Shown: positions 37,364 through 50,077 of the stretch, piece after piece
Layout: every line of letters starts with the position of its first letter
Position numbering within the stretch: the first letter of the stretch is position 1
Source of the DNA: Strobilurus pachycystidiatus
Taxonomy: Eukaryota > Basidiomycota > Agaricomycetes > Agaricales > Physalacriaceae
Assembly (NCBI GenBank): GCA_019915135.1
Contig: JAHLMK010000005.1
Coordinates: 2,728,001 to 2,792,000 of the forward strand
Reading direction: 5' to 3'
DNA: 64,000 nucleotides
Notes under the pieces: generated by a model
The model's input: the letters and a program-made list of their open reading frames with translations, nothing else
Told to the model about the DNA's origin: nothing
Database searches by the model: none
Translations under genes and position numbers: made by a program

Positions 37364-38613
37364 CTACAGAACTCTTCCGCCATGTTCAACCTTGTCGAGT
37401 TTCTCCGATGCCTCTGTTTCCGTTCCTCCGATTGTGGTTGGCTCCAAGCCACTCCCTGTTGACCCGGAACTGGAGCGACGGGCAGAGCGAAAGTGTATGG
37501 CTGATTGCAAGCCATGGGAGATGCCCTCATCAGCACCAATGTGAGAGCTGTTCCTCCATGAGTCAGTGACTTGCGCTTTTCTAGAGGTAGCGCGCGCAAT
37601 GATCAAGGCAGGAGCTATGCCCTATTGCGTTCAGGTCAAGAGAGGTCATGACCCTTGAACAGATAGAAAGCTCACCGTGACGGCGGGCAATAGCGCGTTA
37701 GGATAGAAACTACCTGTGGCGAGGTGTGGAGAATGTATATCATGCACGTACATCGCCAGATAGATTAGATGAGCGAGCGAGTAGAGCAATGCGGACTCTA
37801 CGAGAATCTCAATCACGCCACGATATGTCCTAGCCTGACCAGCTGCCGTAGCGTGTAAGATGCGATAGATGATGAGCCCAGTGGATAGCAGGTTAACGGT
37901 CACTGTCATAGAGATGTAGATGATGCGCCAGTCCGCCTCTGAGTTACCAACGACACCGAGGTAGATTTGGAGCATGTAACAGACGAATGAGACTGGGATG
38001 TGACGGATCAGAGTATGCGTACTACTGTGGGCCTCAGTGTACAGACCTATTTCAGTGACAACGAGACAGAGCAATGGTACAGCAACTATCCAGGAGGAAG
38101 CGTAGAGGATCCAGCATCGCCAGATCTGATTTCATTCAGCCCCGTACCCACTGGCAAGGAGCCGGAGTCATGAGTCTCACCATGACGCACTCCGCTATAA
38201 CGACATTGATTGCCAGCGTGATTCTTGAAGGGATACCAACGGCAAGACTGGGAGAAAAGTTCACATCGAAAGAGTTTTCGTGGGTAGCGCCGTGAGTAAT
38301 GAACGTATCGTTCATCCATTTCCAAATTATGGCGGTTCGGATTGTCGTCAGAGACCAGTCACCATGAAGGTGAGGATGAAGATATGCCCAGCGCGTCGCT
38401 TCATTCCCTTCTTTGAGGAGCCTGGTGCTTGTCAGGCGGGACAGAAGGGGAAGGAAATGCAAGCGTACCGATTGCATAGACTGTCTAGAAATATACCGAT
38501 GTGTAGACAGCATAGCAGAAAATCATAAGGATGTTGGAATTGAGGTCATCCCTGAGATATTGAACAACATCCGCCTCAGTGAATCCAAGCTGCTGAGACA
38601 AAGACGGCGCCAT
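37364..38613 (-). pseudogene. Seven-helix membrane protein pseudogene (basidiomycete family)
   Basis: The minus strand encodes a member of a basidiomycete 7TM family of unknown function: MAPSLSQQLGFTEADVVQYL, ...LTFM, AIIWKWMNDTFITHGATHE, SPSLAVGIPSRITLAINVVI, AECVMIWRCWILYASSW, YRGVIEILVESALLYSLAHL and a Ser/Thr-rich cytoplasmic tail ending at 37364. Introns are at expected places (for example GTGAGA after AECVM, and 37607-37657). Two lesions break it. Codon 43 is TAG (38485-38487), where the family would have an ordinary residue, probably CAG to TAG. Near 38345-38356 the frame shifts between LTFMVTGL and TTIRTAIIW, and no AG acceptor exists there that could splice it. The rest is well conserved, so the loss is recent or an assembly error. 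Confidence 0.7.
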
Positions 38614-39113
38614 GGCTGATGACTTTTGCCATCCTTGAGTGTCATCTTTTTATCTAAAACCTAGCCAGAGTATTCAGCGCGCATGCGGAAAAGTGTCTGG
38701 AACTCTATCGTCTGAATCAACTTCGGGCCAGGGATATCACACGATCTCTCACTGCAATGTAAGAGCCAGGCCCGAGCCAGGCTGCATGACCATGAGAAAA
38801 ATAGTCTCTTTTGAGGACTCTGAGGGTCTTAGTTTCAGGGATATTTGTACAATCAGAGGGCGACAATCCTGCGAGGACGAGATGGTTCCAAGAGTAGGGT
38901 ACACTGATAAGCACCGCGACGTACCGTGTCGGTTTATTCAGATCGGAAGGTTTGTTAGTGGAGACTAGAAGCCAGCTAAGCATACAGCAATCGATATAAT
39001 CATGATTGGATGTCCGTGAAGGCGTGAGCAGACTGTAAATCGAGATAGAAGACACGCCTGATTGAGTACAGTACTGGCAGAAAAGAACAGACGAGCACCG
39101 TAGGGCTTAACTT
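38614..39113. other. Intergenic, no gene seen
   Basis: 500 bp between the 7TM pseudogene and the F-box/LRR relic; only short frames. Confidence 0.35.
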
Positions 39114-39857
39114 CTACGAGCCTTCATGAAACGAGACTTCATGTCTCCACGAAGTCCCAAGGTTCAGGGCCACAAGACGAAGTGCAGGAAACTGCGGCCT
39201 AAGCAGATGCCTCGAAACATTCACTCTGTCAGTGAAGTAAACCAAATCCTGCTGATCCATCCTTCCGACCTTTGCATGAAGGTGCACTGCTTCGAGTCCC
39301 GGCAGTATCTCCAGCACATCGCGGAGAGACGCGATCATAACAGAACAACCTGATACGTCAACCAGGTAGAGGTATAAGCGTCGCAGATCTCGACAACTGG
39401 ACAGAGAGATGAATGCAACCACGACGTCAATACGTTTGACGCTGTGGAGATGCAGCTCTTGGAGACGTGGCGTACAGAGATGACTCGTGAGTGCGTAGGG
39501 TGAGTCGGAGGCATTAATGGAGAGATAGCGAATGGGTGACTTCAGAACTGGGAAAGAAGCGCAGTCCTTGTAGTCCACGGTGAGCGACTGAAGGTGCGTT
39601 TACCCAGTCACAAATGGGAGGGTGTCCTTGACAGCGTCATGTTGGAGATGACGATACACCTCGACGGTCTTCAGGTGTTCCATCGGAACACGTAGAGAGG
39701 TCAGATTCCCTGCCATGATCGTGAATACATTAAAAAAAGAACGTGCCACACGATAATTGTAAGACCAGGCGCTAGAGGTTTTCCCCACCCATGCACAAAT
39801 GTAATCGGCAACACATCCCGTACATATATACATACATAAGCATCCTCTCCGCCTCAC
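39114..39857 (-). pseudogene. F-box/LRR protein relic, truncated, one stop
   Basis: A continuous minus-strand frame with one internal TAA (39600-39602) reads LTSLRVPMEHLKTVEVYRHL before the stop and LQSLTVDYKDCASFPVLKSP, RLQELHLHSVKRIDVVVAF, LRRLYLYLVDVSGC and FPALRLVALNLGTSW after it. This is the leucine-rich part typical of agaricomycete F-box proteins. The F-box itself is absent, since the frame runs into the end of the methyltransferase gene (39854). The piece is therefore a 5'-truncated, stop-containing remnant. Both fragments share one frame, so a single substitution could account for the stop. Confidence 0.55.
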
Positions 39858-42800
39858 TCCCTATCGCCCTCCAAGGCCAGCAAAGTAGCCTCATCCATCT
39901 TTATCGCCTCAAATACGTGGAACGTCCGCACGTGTGTCTGTTCGTAGCGCGAATAGTCTGGGGGCGGGGGAGGACTGGCGCGTGTGATGGTCGTTGTCGG
40001 CGAATGCGAAGGATGGCTGATCGTTGGTGAATGAGAAGCATGGGACGAGAAGCTGGTTGTTGGGGAGATCCTGGGATCGGGTGGAGAATGGACAGACGTC
40101 AGACTCGTTGTCGGGGAATAAGAAGGCTGTGGTGGTGGTGGCGGCGGCGGCGGATGGGTGGCGAAGGACGGCGGGAGGGATACGACCTCCGAGTCCGTAT
40201 CGCTATAACGTCCCTGGTAATGATGCCCTGCGAAGCTCCCGCCTACCAGACTCCCAGGCGACGACAAGCTCCCGTCCATCTCGCTCCCTACACTGATCGA
40301 GTGTGATTCTTGACTGTTCTCCCTTCCTCTTCCGCTTCCGACGCGCACAACACTCCGCCCACTTCTCACACTGAGTACATCCACATCCACATCCACCCTC
40401 GGCCCTCCCCACCCATCATCATCATCATCCCACCCGAGGTGATCACGAAGTTGCCTGGAGACAAAGTCAGCAAGGAATTGCGAAGGAAAAAAAGGACTCG
40501 AACTCACATCTGATACTCTCTCAATGCACTCTGCCCCTCCGAGCTCACGCTGCTCAGCGACACCATAGACCTTTGTCTGCCATGTCTGTTCTGTCTTCCT
40601 TCTCCCTCTCCCGTCCCATTGCACGTCGAAAAATCAAACCGCCCGTGTAGATAACCCTCGTATTCCCACAGCGCCTCTCTCACCGCCCGCTCCTTCTCCT
40701 CACTGCCCCTCCCTCCGCCCTCACCATCGTCGGACTCCCTACCCGCATACTCCACCAGCGCCTTCCCCAGCCCCAGCAGGTATCGCGGATGCCTTAGGGC
40801 AGCAGCCTCTACCTCCTCTGTTGGTAGAGGTATGAACGTCGACGGCCACAAAACGAGCCCTGGAGAAGTACGAAGCATCCCACCTGCGTCGGTGGGATTG
40901 TGTATCCCTGTGTCGACAGCTGTTGGAGTCTTCCAGTCCTGTATAGACCTGGGCGGCGCCAAGACCAAATGCCACACCGCTCCCTCCCGCGCATGCCCAA
41001 ATATACCCTCCATCATCCCAACAAGGAACTGACTCGGACACAGGTGGATTCCGTACTTGAGGTTGTGCATCTCCTCAAAGAGCGACTCGAGCATGTGCGC
41101 TGTGCTCCTCTTCCCTCGCATCTGTGTCCCTTCTTCAAGGCCATGCAGAGTCGCCGTATCGTCCCCGTCCCCGTCCAGATCCTCCATACTCGAAGCGGGA
41201 CTCGCATAGGGAAAGAACACATGGTCATCAACGACCTCCAACCTCCCACCAACACTTAACACCCTCCCACACTCCCGCAGGACGCTCTCCCATTTCTCAA
41301 ACGGGATCGCGTACGTCAGACACGAGATCCTGACCATGTCGAACGTCTCGGCGGGGAAAGGGAGCGGGGAAGTGAGAACGTCGCCTTTGACAAACTGGAA
41401 GGTGTTGTTGCCTTCGAGGCCTACTGGAATGAATCAGGAAGGCAAGCAAGCATATTAATGATTCTTCTTACCTGCTAATGGCCGATCCCTGTCCATCCCA
41501 ACGACCTTCGTACCATACCCACCCCACGCATCTGCCGCCTCCCTAGCCCAGTGTCCTTCACCGCACCCCAAGTCCAGCACAGCCAGCGGTGGCGTAGTGC
41601 CGTATGGGTGCAATGACGGCGGCGGCGGCGCTGAAGTGACGGTTCCATCGGGTAAACTGACAGACGTTCCATTGAGGGATGACTGGGAGGCGTGCAGTCC
41701 ATACAACGTCCGCACCATTCGGTGCGCAATTCGGTCTCTGTCGTCCTGTTCGTCAGAGGTAGTATATTGTGTGGCTGTATGACTCACGCATCACGATCCA
41801 CCACCATCGGGTACGCCACTCCACTCCTCCGTGTCTGCGGTGTGTAGTACATGGAGGATCGGATAGACTCCTCGTATGGTGCAAATGCGGAGCCTGTTCC
41901 GAGAAAATCAAGATGAGAAAAGAAATAACAAGCTATGATGCACACCAATGAGCGACACATCGTCCGAGTCCGTGAGGGATTCAGTTTCCAAGTCGGAGTT
42001 GTCTAGTAAAGTAAGTTAGTAAAGTGAGAGCTAGAGAAAACAGATTGCAACCCATACCTCCCTCTTCCTCTGTCATACTCCTTCTCCCAGTATAATACCC
42101 ATAGCCACTCCGATAATACGCCACGCCTCCTTCTACACCCACCTCACCTGTCCCGCCGACGGCCTTCCTGTTGGACTTGGCGGATATATTGATGCCCAGG
42201 AACCCTTTATTCGTGTTCTTTCCAGACCGTGAACCCGATCCCTCAGATCCCGCAAAGGACTTCTTCACCTTCACCGTGGGTCGTCGTGGTTTGGGCGTAG
42301 CCCTCGATCGTGAGCTTGGGAAGACGAACGTCTCACCGGATGGTGGACTGCCAAACGACGACGGAGATTTCGGCGGCGGTGATGTAGAGCTCGACGGCGG
42401 GGAGCCGAATGAAGAAGAAGATTGCGGCGGCGATGCGTAGGACGATGAGGGCGGGGAGCTAAACGATGAGGACGACTGTGGTGGGGAGGTGGACGACGAG
42501 GGCGACGCGTAGCCCGAGACCGATGACGGAGGTGAGAAAGACGTCTGCGACGCCGTCTCCCCTGTCGCCGTCCCGACACTGTCCTGGGGCTGATGCCCTG
42601 ACCCACTTCCCGTCGCATATCTCCCACCCACGCTCCCTGTCTGCGTCTCCCCACTCCCCCCACTACTCCCGCTCAAGCTCTGCGACTCCGTGTCCCTCTC
42701 CTTCCCCTTCTTCTCCCCTCTCCCTTTGCCATTCTTCTTCCCCTTGAAATTGATCTTCGGCACTACACCAGGCGCAGCCCGACTCCTCGAGCTCGGGAAC

Positions 42801-44127
42801 ACAAAGTTGCTGTTGTTGGAAGGGGTGCCTGACGGATGAGTATGAGTATTGGGATAAACAAGATTGATGAATAGTCACCTGAAGATCCAGACCCCGAGCT
42901 GAAACTACTTCCCAGCCCAATATCCACGCCGCTCCCACTCGAAGACGATCCCGAATGCAATGACGACGAAGTGGCGTTTGAAGGTCGGGGAGCATTCATG
43001 GGTGTGAAGTGGACCCTCGGCTGCGGGGATGGCGGTCCTGGCGAAGCCGCTGATGCTTGTCCTGGAACTGGCGCACCTACCCGCAAGAGCTTCCCGGTCA
43101 TGTTGATATTCGCATTCTGGGTTGGAGTAGCGGAGCGGTCGTATGGAGATGTAGGTCTTCGTGGTGATGGGGATTGCGGCGGTGGGGATTGCAGCGGTGG
43201 GCGCGACGTTGGTGTTTGCGGGATCGGAGGACTTTGCGGTGGCGTTTGGTACGACCTTATTGGTGGCGACGACGGTTGCTGCGACTCTGGGTGATACAAC
43301 GCACTAGGACTCCACTGCTGCTGGGATTGTTCTGTACCAATGTACATTAGCGATCAATGGGAGCAATGGAACGTAACCCTGGCTCACCTTGTGTGGTTGG
43401 CGACGAATACGGCGCGTATTCTGGACTCGGAAGGCCTTGTTGCGCGTAATACTGCTTTTGCTGTGGCGGGCCGTTGCGATAATATTGCTGTGATGGATGA
43501 TACCCCTCTGTAGGTAGGATGGGCACCACAGGTGTTGGGTTCGAAGCGAAGAAGGACTACAAAATCACAGAGGTGGTCAGTTGGTGTAGGTGAAACGCAG
43601 GGAGAGAGGAAAGAAGCACACGTCGGGATCAGGATGAGAGAGAGGGAAACGTAAAGATAAGCTAGAGATGAAATCAAATGTCAAGAGGCAGAGGCAAGGA
43701 AGGTATACAGAGAGGCGGCGTCTATCAAGGGAGGTGGTGCGCGAAATTCGCGCTGGAGATGCAGATCGTGGAGGTGACGTTATCACGCATCAGCACACTC
43801 GGAAACGAGACAGGTCGCCTCTAGATCCACATCACCCCGACATTGTAGATCCGTACCAGCCGCGGCGAGCACAATAATCATCCTGCACAACCGCTCGGAA
43901 CACCAACGGAAAGAAAGAGAGGACGAAAGGATCTTGAACAAGGTAGTCCAACCATCCGAGAGAGAAGAAAGCAAAAACTTGTACTGTATGAATAAAGTAC
44001 TCACCAGCCCGCCCTTCTTCCCGTTCCAAACACCGCCTTGATCCCTCCCCACCGGTGCGGATATCTGATCTTTCTTGGTAGCAGCTTTTGCGAGCTTCTT
44101 CCGGCCAGAGGCGGCGCGGGATGACAT
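39854..44127 (-). CDS. Large SAM-dependent methyltransferase with disordered flanks
   Basis: Nine minus-strand exons (44005-44127, 43388-43556, 43331-42879, 42828-42058, 42002-41946, 41893-41788, 41737-41472, 41423-40508, 40454-39854) total 3462 nt, 1153 residues, all in phase. Residues ~1-490 are low-complexity, rich in Pro, Gln, Ser and Gly. A conserved core follows: DRDADRIAHRMVRTLYGL, motif I LAVLDLGCGEGHWAREAADA, acidic VVGMDRD, FDMVRISCLTYAIPFEKW and ECGRVLSVGGRLEVVDDHVF. That is a class I Rossmann methyltransferase of the Methyltransf_25/LaeA-like type, and VLDLGCGEG binds S-adenosylmethionine. The C-terminal ~250 residues are again Pro/Ser-rich, then end in a conserved-looking YEQTHVRTFHVFEAIK. 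Substrate unknown. The first intron (43557-44004, 448 nt) is far longer than the usual ~55. Confidence 0.85.
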
Positions 44128-46548
44128 CGCGGTCTTTCGTGAGGTTGTGTTCGTTGGATTGGACGGTAGAAGATATCGGGGAAGGGTGGCAAGATTTTGG
44201 CAACCGCGTGCGGGTGAACAAGGATGGAGATATGCGTGGGGTTAAAGTGAGGCGTGAGGGGGGTGATAGTCGAAGGTGATAGGCGCGCCTCGTTTCTGCG
44301 GGGTAAACGGAAGGCGTGCGAGACGTGGATGTCAGGTCCGCGGGTAGGATGGAGGTGGAGGTGGATGGTGGATGCGCGATATGGTCAATGGCTGAGTCGT
44401 GTGCGTGTGCGTCGGCACCCAAAGGCAAACGACCGCCCGAGAATCAGCCTCTGTGAGTCTGGCGCCCCGCTATGGTATGTTATAGTCGTTATGCTTCGCC
44501 GACAGGAAGGTAGGGTAATGGTTGTTCGGGGGTCGAGATGAGGATGCTGTCAACACCAGTTCCAGTTGACGTTAAGCGTTCACGTTCTGTTGAATCGTTC
44601 AGACTATGTTTCCGGTGTTCCCAGGCACCGGAGAAAAGGACGTACATACGGGGACGAGGACGCGGAGCTTTTGCCAGTCCAACAAGTCCAAGTCTATCTT
44701 TCTCCGCGCTTGATTCTGATGAGTCGTCCACTCTCAGTGGGCGCTGGTTCCGGTGCTCCGCATCGAGGACGCAGATTGGTTGAGAGTGAGAAAGAGAGTC
44801 CCGGTCGAGTCCGTGAAAGCCTGCGCCCATATCTCACTTTGACGAGCCGAGCGATAAGGGCAGAAAACTGAATTGTCAAATGCCAGAATTTGATCGCCAC
44901 GTCAGCCACGTGTGATTGGACGGCAATCGCCGGATCCTCCAACGTCAGCTGAGCCCAGGCTAGCTACCACAACCTTTGGCCACACCAGTTTTGTGCACCG
45001 CTGCCCCCACGCTGTGCGTGAATCGGGGGAGCGCCGCCGTCCTTTAGAGTATAGCTGACATAACAAGAAGGATCCTCTTGTTATCTGTTGATCAACTGAG
45101 ATGGACTCGTATTCGCGTCGTGGCCCGACGGTCATTGATTGACAATGATATCCATCAACATCATGATGGGCGTCGGGAGCATCACTGCTCGCCGAGGGCG
45201 GGCGAAGCGCCACGTATGTCACATGTTACTCGGAGGTAGCGACCCCTACTATGCTGGACGCTATCAGTCTAGTATCGCTCTGGAATCCAGTCGTCGTCTG
45301 TCCACTACTTGCTCGAGTCTTCTCTCTGTGTCTCTGTCCGCGTAGTCCGTCGTAAATCATTGCTGTGCGCCTAGGCATATGAGAGCAAGACGTCGACCAA
45401 CAGGTATTGATACGGCTCCGTGCGTGCCGTCATCCAGAACAATTCGCGCCTAGGTACGCCGCTACTATGTCCTTGGGTCTTGTGCTTGTCTTCCATACCG
45501 GCTATGTACGCATGTTAACGACTGCCATGTAGAACTTCATTCGAAAAGGAAGCGAAGCACTTACATGTTCGCGGCGAAGATTTCGATCCCGGCCCCGAGG
45601 TACGACCTCCCTTCCGGTATTCTTTTCATTGTCGTCGTGCCTCTGTTCTGATTCACTGTAAGTCCCTTACTACACAAGCCTTCATCAGTGGTAGGAGAAC
45701 GGCTTGTCATCTGCTCCCAATCATCATCATTGTTACGTCCAGAGTGCACCCCAGATTTCATTTCATTACATGGAAGAATGGCACGAGTCGGAGGTGTACA
45801 CGCTACCACGATGTTCTGAATCAGAAACAGAAACCGCCGTCGTACTTAGCTCCTTACATCCAGTTCGAACACGTACATATGATAACAAGTAGTTCGAACA
45901 ACGTACATATGGTACTGACTTCACTTATCTACTGACAATTCAATGTGAGGATCCACTTACCTACGGTACTTCCTAGCCGGACGGAATACAAGCTTGATCT
46001 TCACACATCCTGAGACACTGAATCGAATCTTGTCACACCCATCATCGATGTATCATCCCTCGGTAAAACCGCCTGCACGCGAGGTAAGTGCATATATTAC
46101 CGCCCTGTTAGTCAAGCATACGGTCGAAGCTGGTGTGCAGGCAAAGCTCACCTGCTGTCCAGTGTCCAGTCAAAGTCACTTGCCATCAGTCAAGACATCA
46201 CAGACTGAGATAAGCCCCAGAGACTTACGACGTCACAATGCCCGGCAACTCCCACACAATGTCCGTCCCTGACAGGCATCAAACACCTCCCTCGTGCACC
46301 CCCATCATTCGCTGGCACAGCGTTCGCTCTATTCTGACTTATCCACACTACTTGTCCGCACATCTTCGTGTGATTTTCGCACTCCAGACTCGTGGACACG
46401 CCAATCTGGCAGGACATTCCCATCACGACTAAGCCCATCATCATCAGGTACTAAGTACCACCAGGCCTATACATACATAATACCCAGGCCCTAAACGCCG
46501 TCAATACCATTTTTTCTTCCCTACTCTACTTACTGGCATCTTCCACCC
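44128..46548. other. Intergenic between divergent methyltransferase and ammonium transporter genes
   Basis: 2.4 kb without a supported gene. It holds a near-duplicate AGTTCGAACACGTACATATG (45862-45881) / AGTTCGAACAACGTACATAT (45891-45910), and a GATAAG (46209-46214) about 335 bp before the transporter ATG, a possible site for a GATA-type nitrogen regulator. Confidence 0.35.
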
Positions 46549-49082
46549 ATGGTCGAAGTCAACTATGATGATTGTACGTCCTTTCCGCCCTCCTTCGTTC
46601 CATTCCGAGCCATCCTGCAATCACGCACCGCTGGCTGACACCTCCCACCCAATCTAGCGGGCTCCCTCGAAGTTGAGGTGGACGGCCAGAAGGTGGTGTA
46701 CGCCCCGGGCGACATCGCGTGGGTCCTCGCGTCCACTGCGCTCGTCTGGATAATGGTCCCCGGCGTTGGGTTCTTCTATTCTGGGTTGTTGAGGTGCGTT
46801 CTCCAATTGTGTTTCCTTCTCCTCCGCATATGCTGACTGCCATGTTTCTCTTCCTCCATCAATGAATTTCCCATCCGACCATTAATACCCACCCATCCCG
46901 CATGAACCCACAGACGGAAAAATGCCCTTTCGATGATATACCTCTCGATGATGACAATTGCTGTCGTCTCCTTCCAGTGGTTCTTCTGGGGGTTCTCGCT
47001 CACGTTCAGCGAAACGGGGAGCAGGTTTATCGGGGATTTGAGTGAGTCCGAGTTCTGGATTGTTGATGATGATGGACGTGATGAGGATGGAATTCATTGT
47101 ACACCGTCGCGGCCTAGCCTTCCATCACGATCTACCCGGCGCGCGCTTAGAATGCCCCCTCCATTGCCGACGCTAACTCCCCCTCCTCAGAATACTTTGG
47201 CCTGAAAGGCGTCCTGGACCAGCCTTCGATCGCCAGCAATAAGATTCCGTCGATTGTCTTCTGCGTGTATCAGCTCATGTTCGCTATCATCACGTACGTC
47301 CGGATCTCCCCATCCGTCCTCCTATCCTGTCGGCGTTTACTCTTTCATCTGCATGTCTGGATGCTAAAGCCACTCATTTCTTTTTTCGTTCTAATCTTCA
47401 CACTTGTTCGGTATCGCGTGTTTCAGTCCCTCCCTAACCTCCTGACCGTCCATCTTCATCACCCTTCGTACCATATGTATTTCTCGTGATTTATTCTTGG
47501 TCTTATCATGGATCCAGACGCACGCTAACATCTTTTGCTCCTCAGCCCCATGCTCGCCATCGGCGGCTTCGCCGAACGCGCACATCTCGGACCCCTCCTC
47601 TTTTTCGTGTTCGCCTGGTCCACCCTTGTATACGACCCCATTGCCTGCTGGACCTGGAACTCCAACGGCTGGTCCTTTGTTCTCGGTGGCCTCGATTTCG
47701 CCGGCGGGACACCTGTCCACATCTCCTCTGGTACAGCCGCCCTCGCCATTTCTATCTATCTAGGAAAACGGAGGGGGTATGGGACTGAAGCTTTGGCATA
47801 CAAGCCGCACAATACAACGTATGTTGTGATGGGGACGATCTTCCTGTGGTTTGGCTGGTTCGGGTTCAATGGAGGGAGTGCGTTGGCGGCAAATATGAGG
47901 GCCGCGCAAGCCTGTATTGTGACGAACTTGGCCGCGAGTGTGGGTGGGTTGACGTGGATGCTTTGGGTCAGTCCTTCTTTGCGTCCTCATGGAGCGGGTA
48001 TTGATTGATTCTCGGGTGTAGGACTACCGCATTGAGCGCAAGTGGTCCGCTGTTGGCTTCTGCTCTGGTGCGATTGCTGGATTGGTGGCCATCACGCCTG
48101 GATCTGGATTCGTCGGATCTCGTGAGTCCTGCATTCATTTCGCATCTTTCATTCGTCCTTGTACTAGCTTCATCCTTCGTATTCTTTACTCAGTACCTAT
48201 GATTCTTTGCTGCGTGGTCTCCTCGTGGCGCTCGTGGAAGTTGCTTCTCTTTCCATTCACACCCCCTTCATCTCCTTTTCATATCTTCTTCATTCATTCC
48301 CTCGTCCATGTGCTAACACCACACCACACCAGCCGCTGCTGTCCTCTTCGGTTTTATGGCCGGCACGGTGTGCAACTTTGCCACCCAGATCAAGTTCTTC
48401 GCCGGCTATGATGATTCATTAGATGTCAGTCCTAGATCCTTCGTTGAGTGATGGTGATACGTGCGAGCGAAACATGGGGTATGTCTGAAGGAAGGTTCAG
48501 CTCTCAACTTGGGTCTGTTCGGAATAATGTGTTGGACAGATTGATACCCTTCTCGCCCCATCTTCATCTTTCTTCCCCATTTCATACTGATCTTGCTCCA
48601 GGTATTTGCCTCCCACGGCGTCGGCGGAGTCGTCGGAAACATTCTCACAGCGCTGTTTGCCCAGGCTTCCGTAGCCCACTTTGACGGCACCACAAAGATT
48701 CCTGGGGGATGGTTGGACCACCACTGGGTGCAACTGGCGTGGCACCTTGCTGACTCGGCGGCAGGTTTGGGTTATTCGTTCGTCATGACCGTGAGTGGGC
48801 TTCATCGTTTCGCTGTGCATGTTCCTTGTTCTGACTCTACCTCGCCCTTCTCAGACGATCATCCTATGGATAATGCACTACATTCCAGGACTCCGGTTGC
48901 GCGTCTCCGAAGAGGTCGAGATGGTCGGTATAGACGAGAACGATATGGGCGAATTCGCATATGACTATGTCGGTTTCGATTCAGTTCAACCGCAATCGCA
49001 GCTGTACTCTACGGGAGTGGGGCGGGCGGAGGAGGGGTATATGATGAAGGAGAGGACGAGTAGTGGAACGTCGGGACACTGA
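46549..49082 (+). CDS. Ammonium transporter (Amt/Mep family)
   Basis: Nine exons (46549-46573, 46658-46793, 46914-47041, 47191-47293, 47546-47966, 48022-48118, 48333-48424, 48602-48790, 48855-49082) total 1419 nt, 472 residues, all in phase. Landmarks in order: GDIAWVLASTALVWIMVPGV, GFFYSGLLRRKNALSMIYLS, FQWFFWGFSLTFS, FAERAHLGPLLFFVFAWSTL, DFAGGTPVHISSGTAALAIS (first pore His), FLWFGWFGFNGGSALAANMR, GFMAGTVCNFATQIKFFAGY and VFASHGVGGVVGNILTALFA (second pore His). Both conserved pore histidines and the external Trp/Phe gate are present, so it should conduct ammonium across the plasma membrane, with 11 helices. The cytoplasmic tail (DENDMGEFAYDYVGFD) matches the fungal type. Intron 47294-47545 (252 nt) is long for this genome. 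Family members are induced under nitrogen limitation; a GATAAG lies upstream at 46209. Confidence 0.95.
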
Positions 49083-50077
49083 TCGCGTGTGGTGTGTATG
49101 GTATGGGGTGCGGAAAAGCTCTCGCGCTGTCCTTTTGCGTTATATCTAATCTTATATGTCATTACTGTTGTTACTCTCCTTCATTCGATATTTCTTTTCT
49201 TGTTCTACTTATCAACCTGCCATCACGAAACTAATGTACCGCATCGCATTGAATCTACATTGCCTATAGAACGAGCAGGGAATTGAGTGGACAATCTCAG
49301 GAAGGACACATCCGTCAGCCTGCAGGGAATGATCAGACTTTGACTTCGCAGTAGTACTAGAAGGGTTCTCGAAATTGAAGACCTCATTCGCGTAACTTGA
49401 ATGACCACCACATGCATTGGGGAATCTTTCGACCCTTCCTACCCTTGAGGAGAGATCTCGACCGTGCATGGGGTATTGCGGTCCGGTGGCGGCTAGCTTA
49501 TATCGTCGGGGACGGATACTGCTACACACACACGCTTCTGAAGCTGCAATTCGGGGTCTCAGTGATAGAAGCCCGCTTGGATATCGTCCACGTCACCATC
49601 TCATATTTTCTGGGTTGCTAGGCGCCAGTACATAGTAGAGAGGATGATTTCGTGAGATGAGCACCTGTGACGAGAAACAGAACCCGCGGCGATAGATATT
49701 GGAGCCATTTTGCACCTGAATTAGGTTATACCGCAGCCTAATGTAGTATTGTCTCTATGTGCTCGGTAGTCCTGTCAAACTGTGTAGACGCCTCCACAAG
49801 GGCAACTCGGGACCTAAAGATCTACAAATAAATGAGTAGTACCACTTGCATCTGAGCTGGAGATTGAGTCATGCACTGACGTTGGGAGAGTTATCACCGA
49901 GTCCATTTGGTGCGTGCTCACTGCTAGCCATCTGGGGGATCAGTGTCGTGTGGATTATGTATCCAAGAATTTGCGGGTAAATCGACCATTCAAGTCTTAG
50001 AGGAGGTATATTTTAGAGGTGGTTATAGATCCAAGCTTACGAGAGGAACCCGGTATAAGACGCGTCCAAGTCATGCG
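49083..50077. other. Intergenic, no gene seen
   Basis: About 1 kb with transporter 3' UTR sequence and short frames only. Confidence 0.4.
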
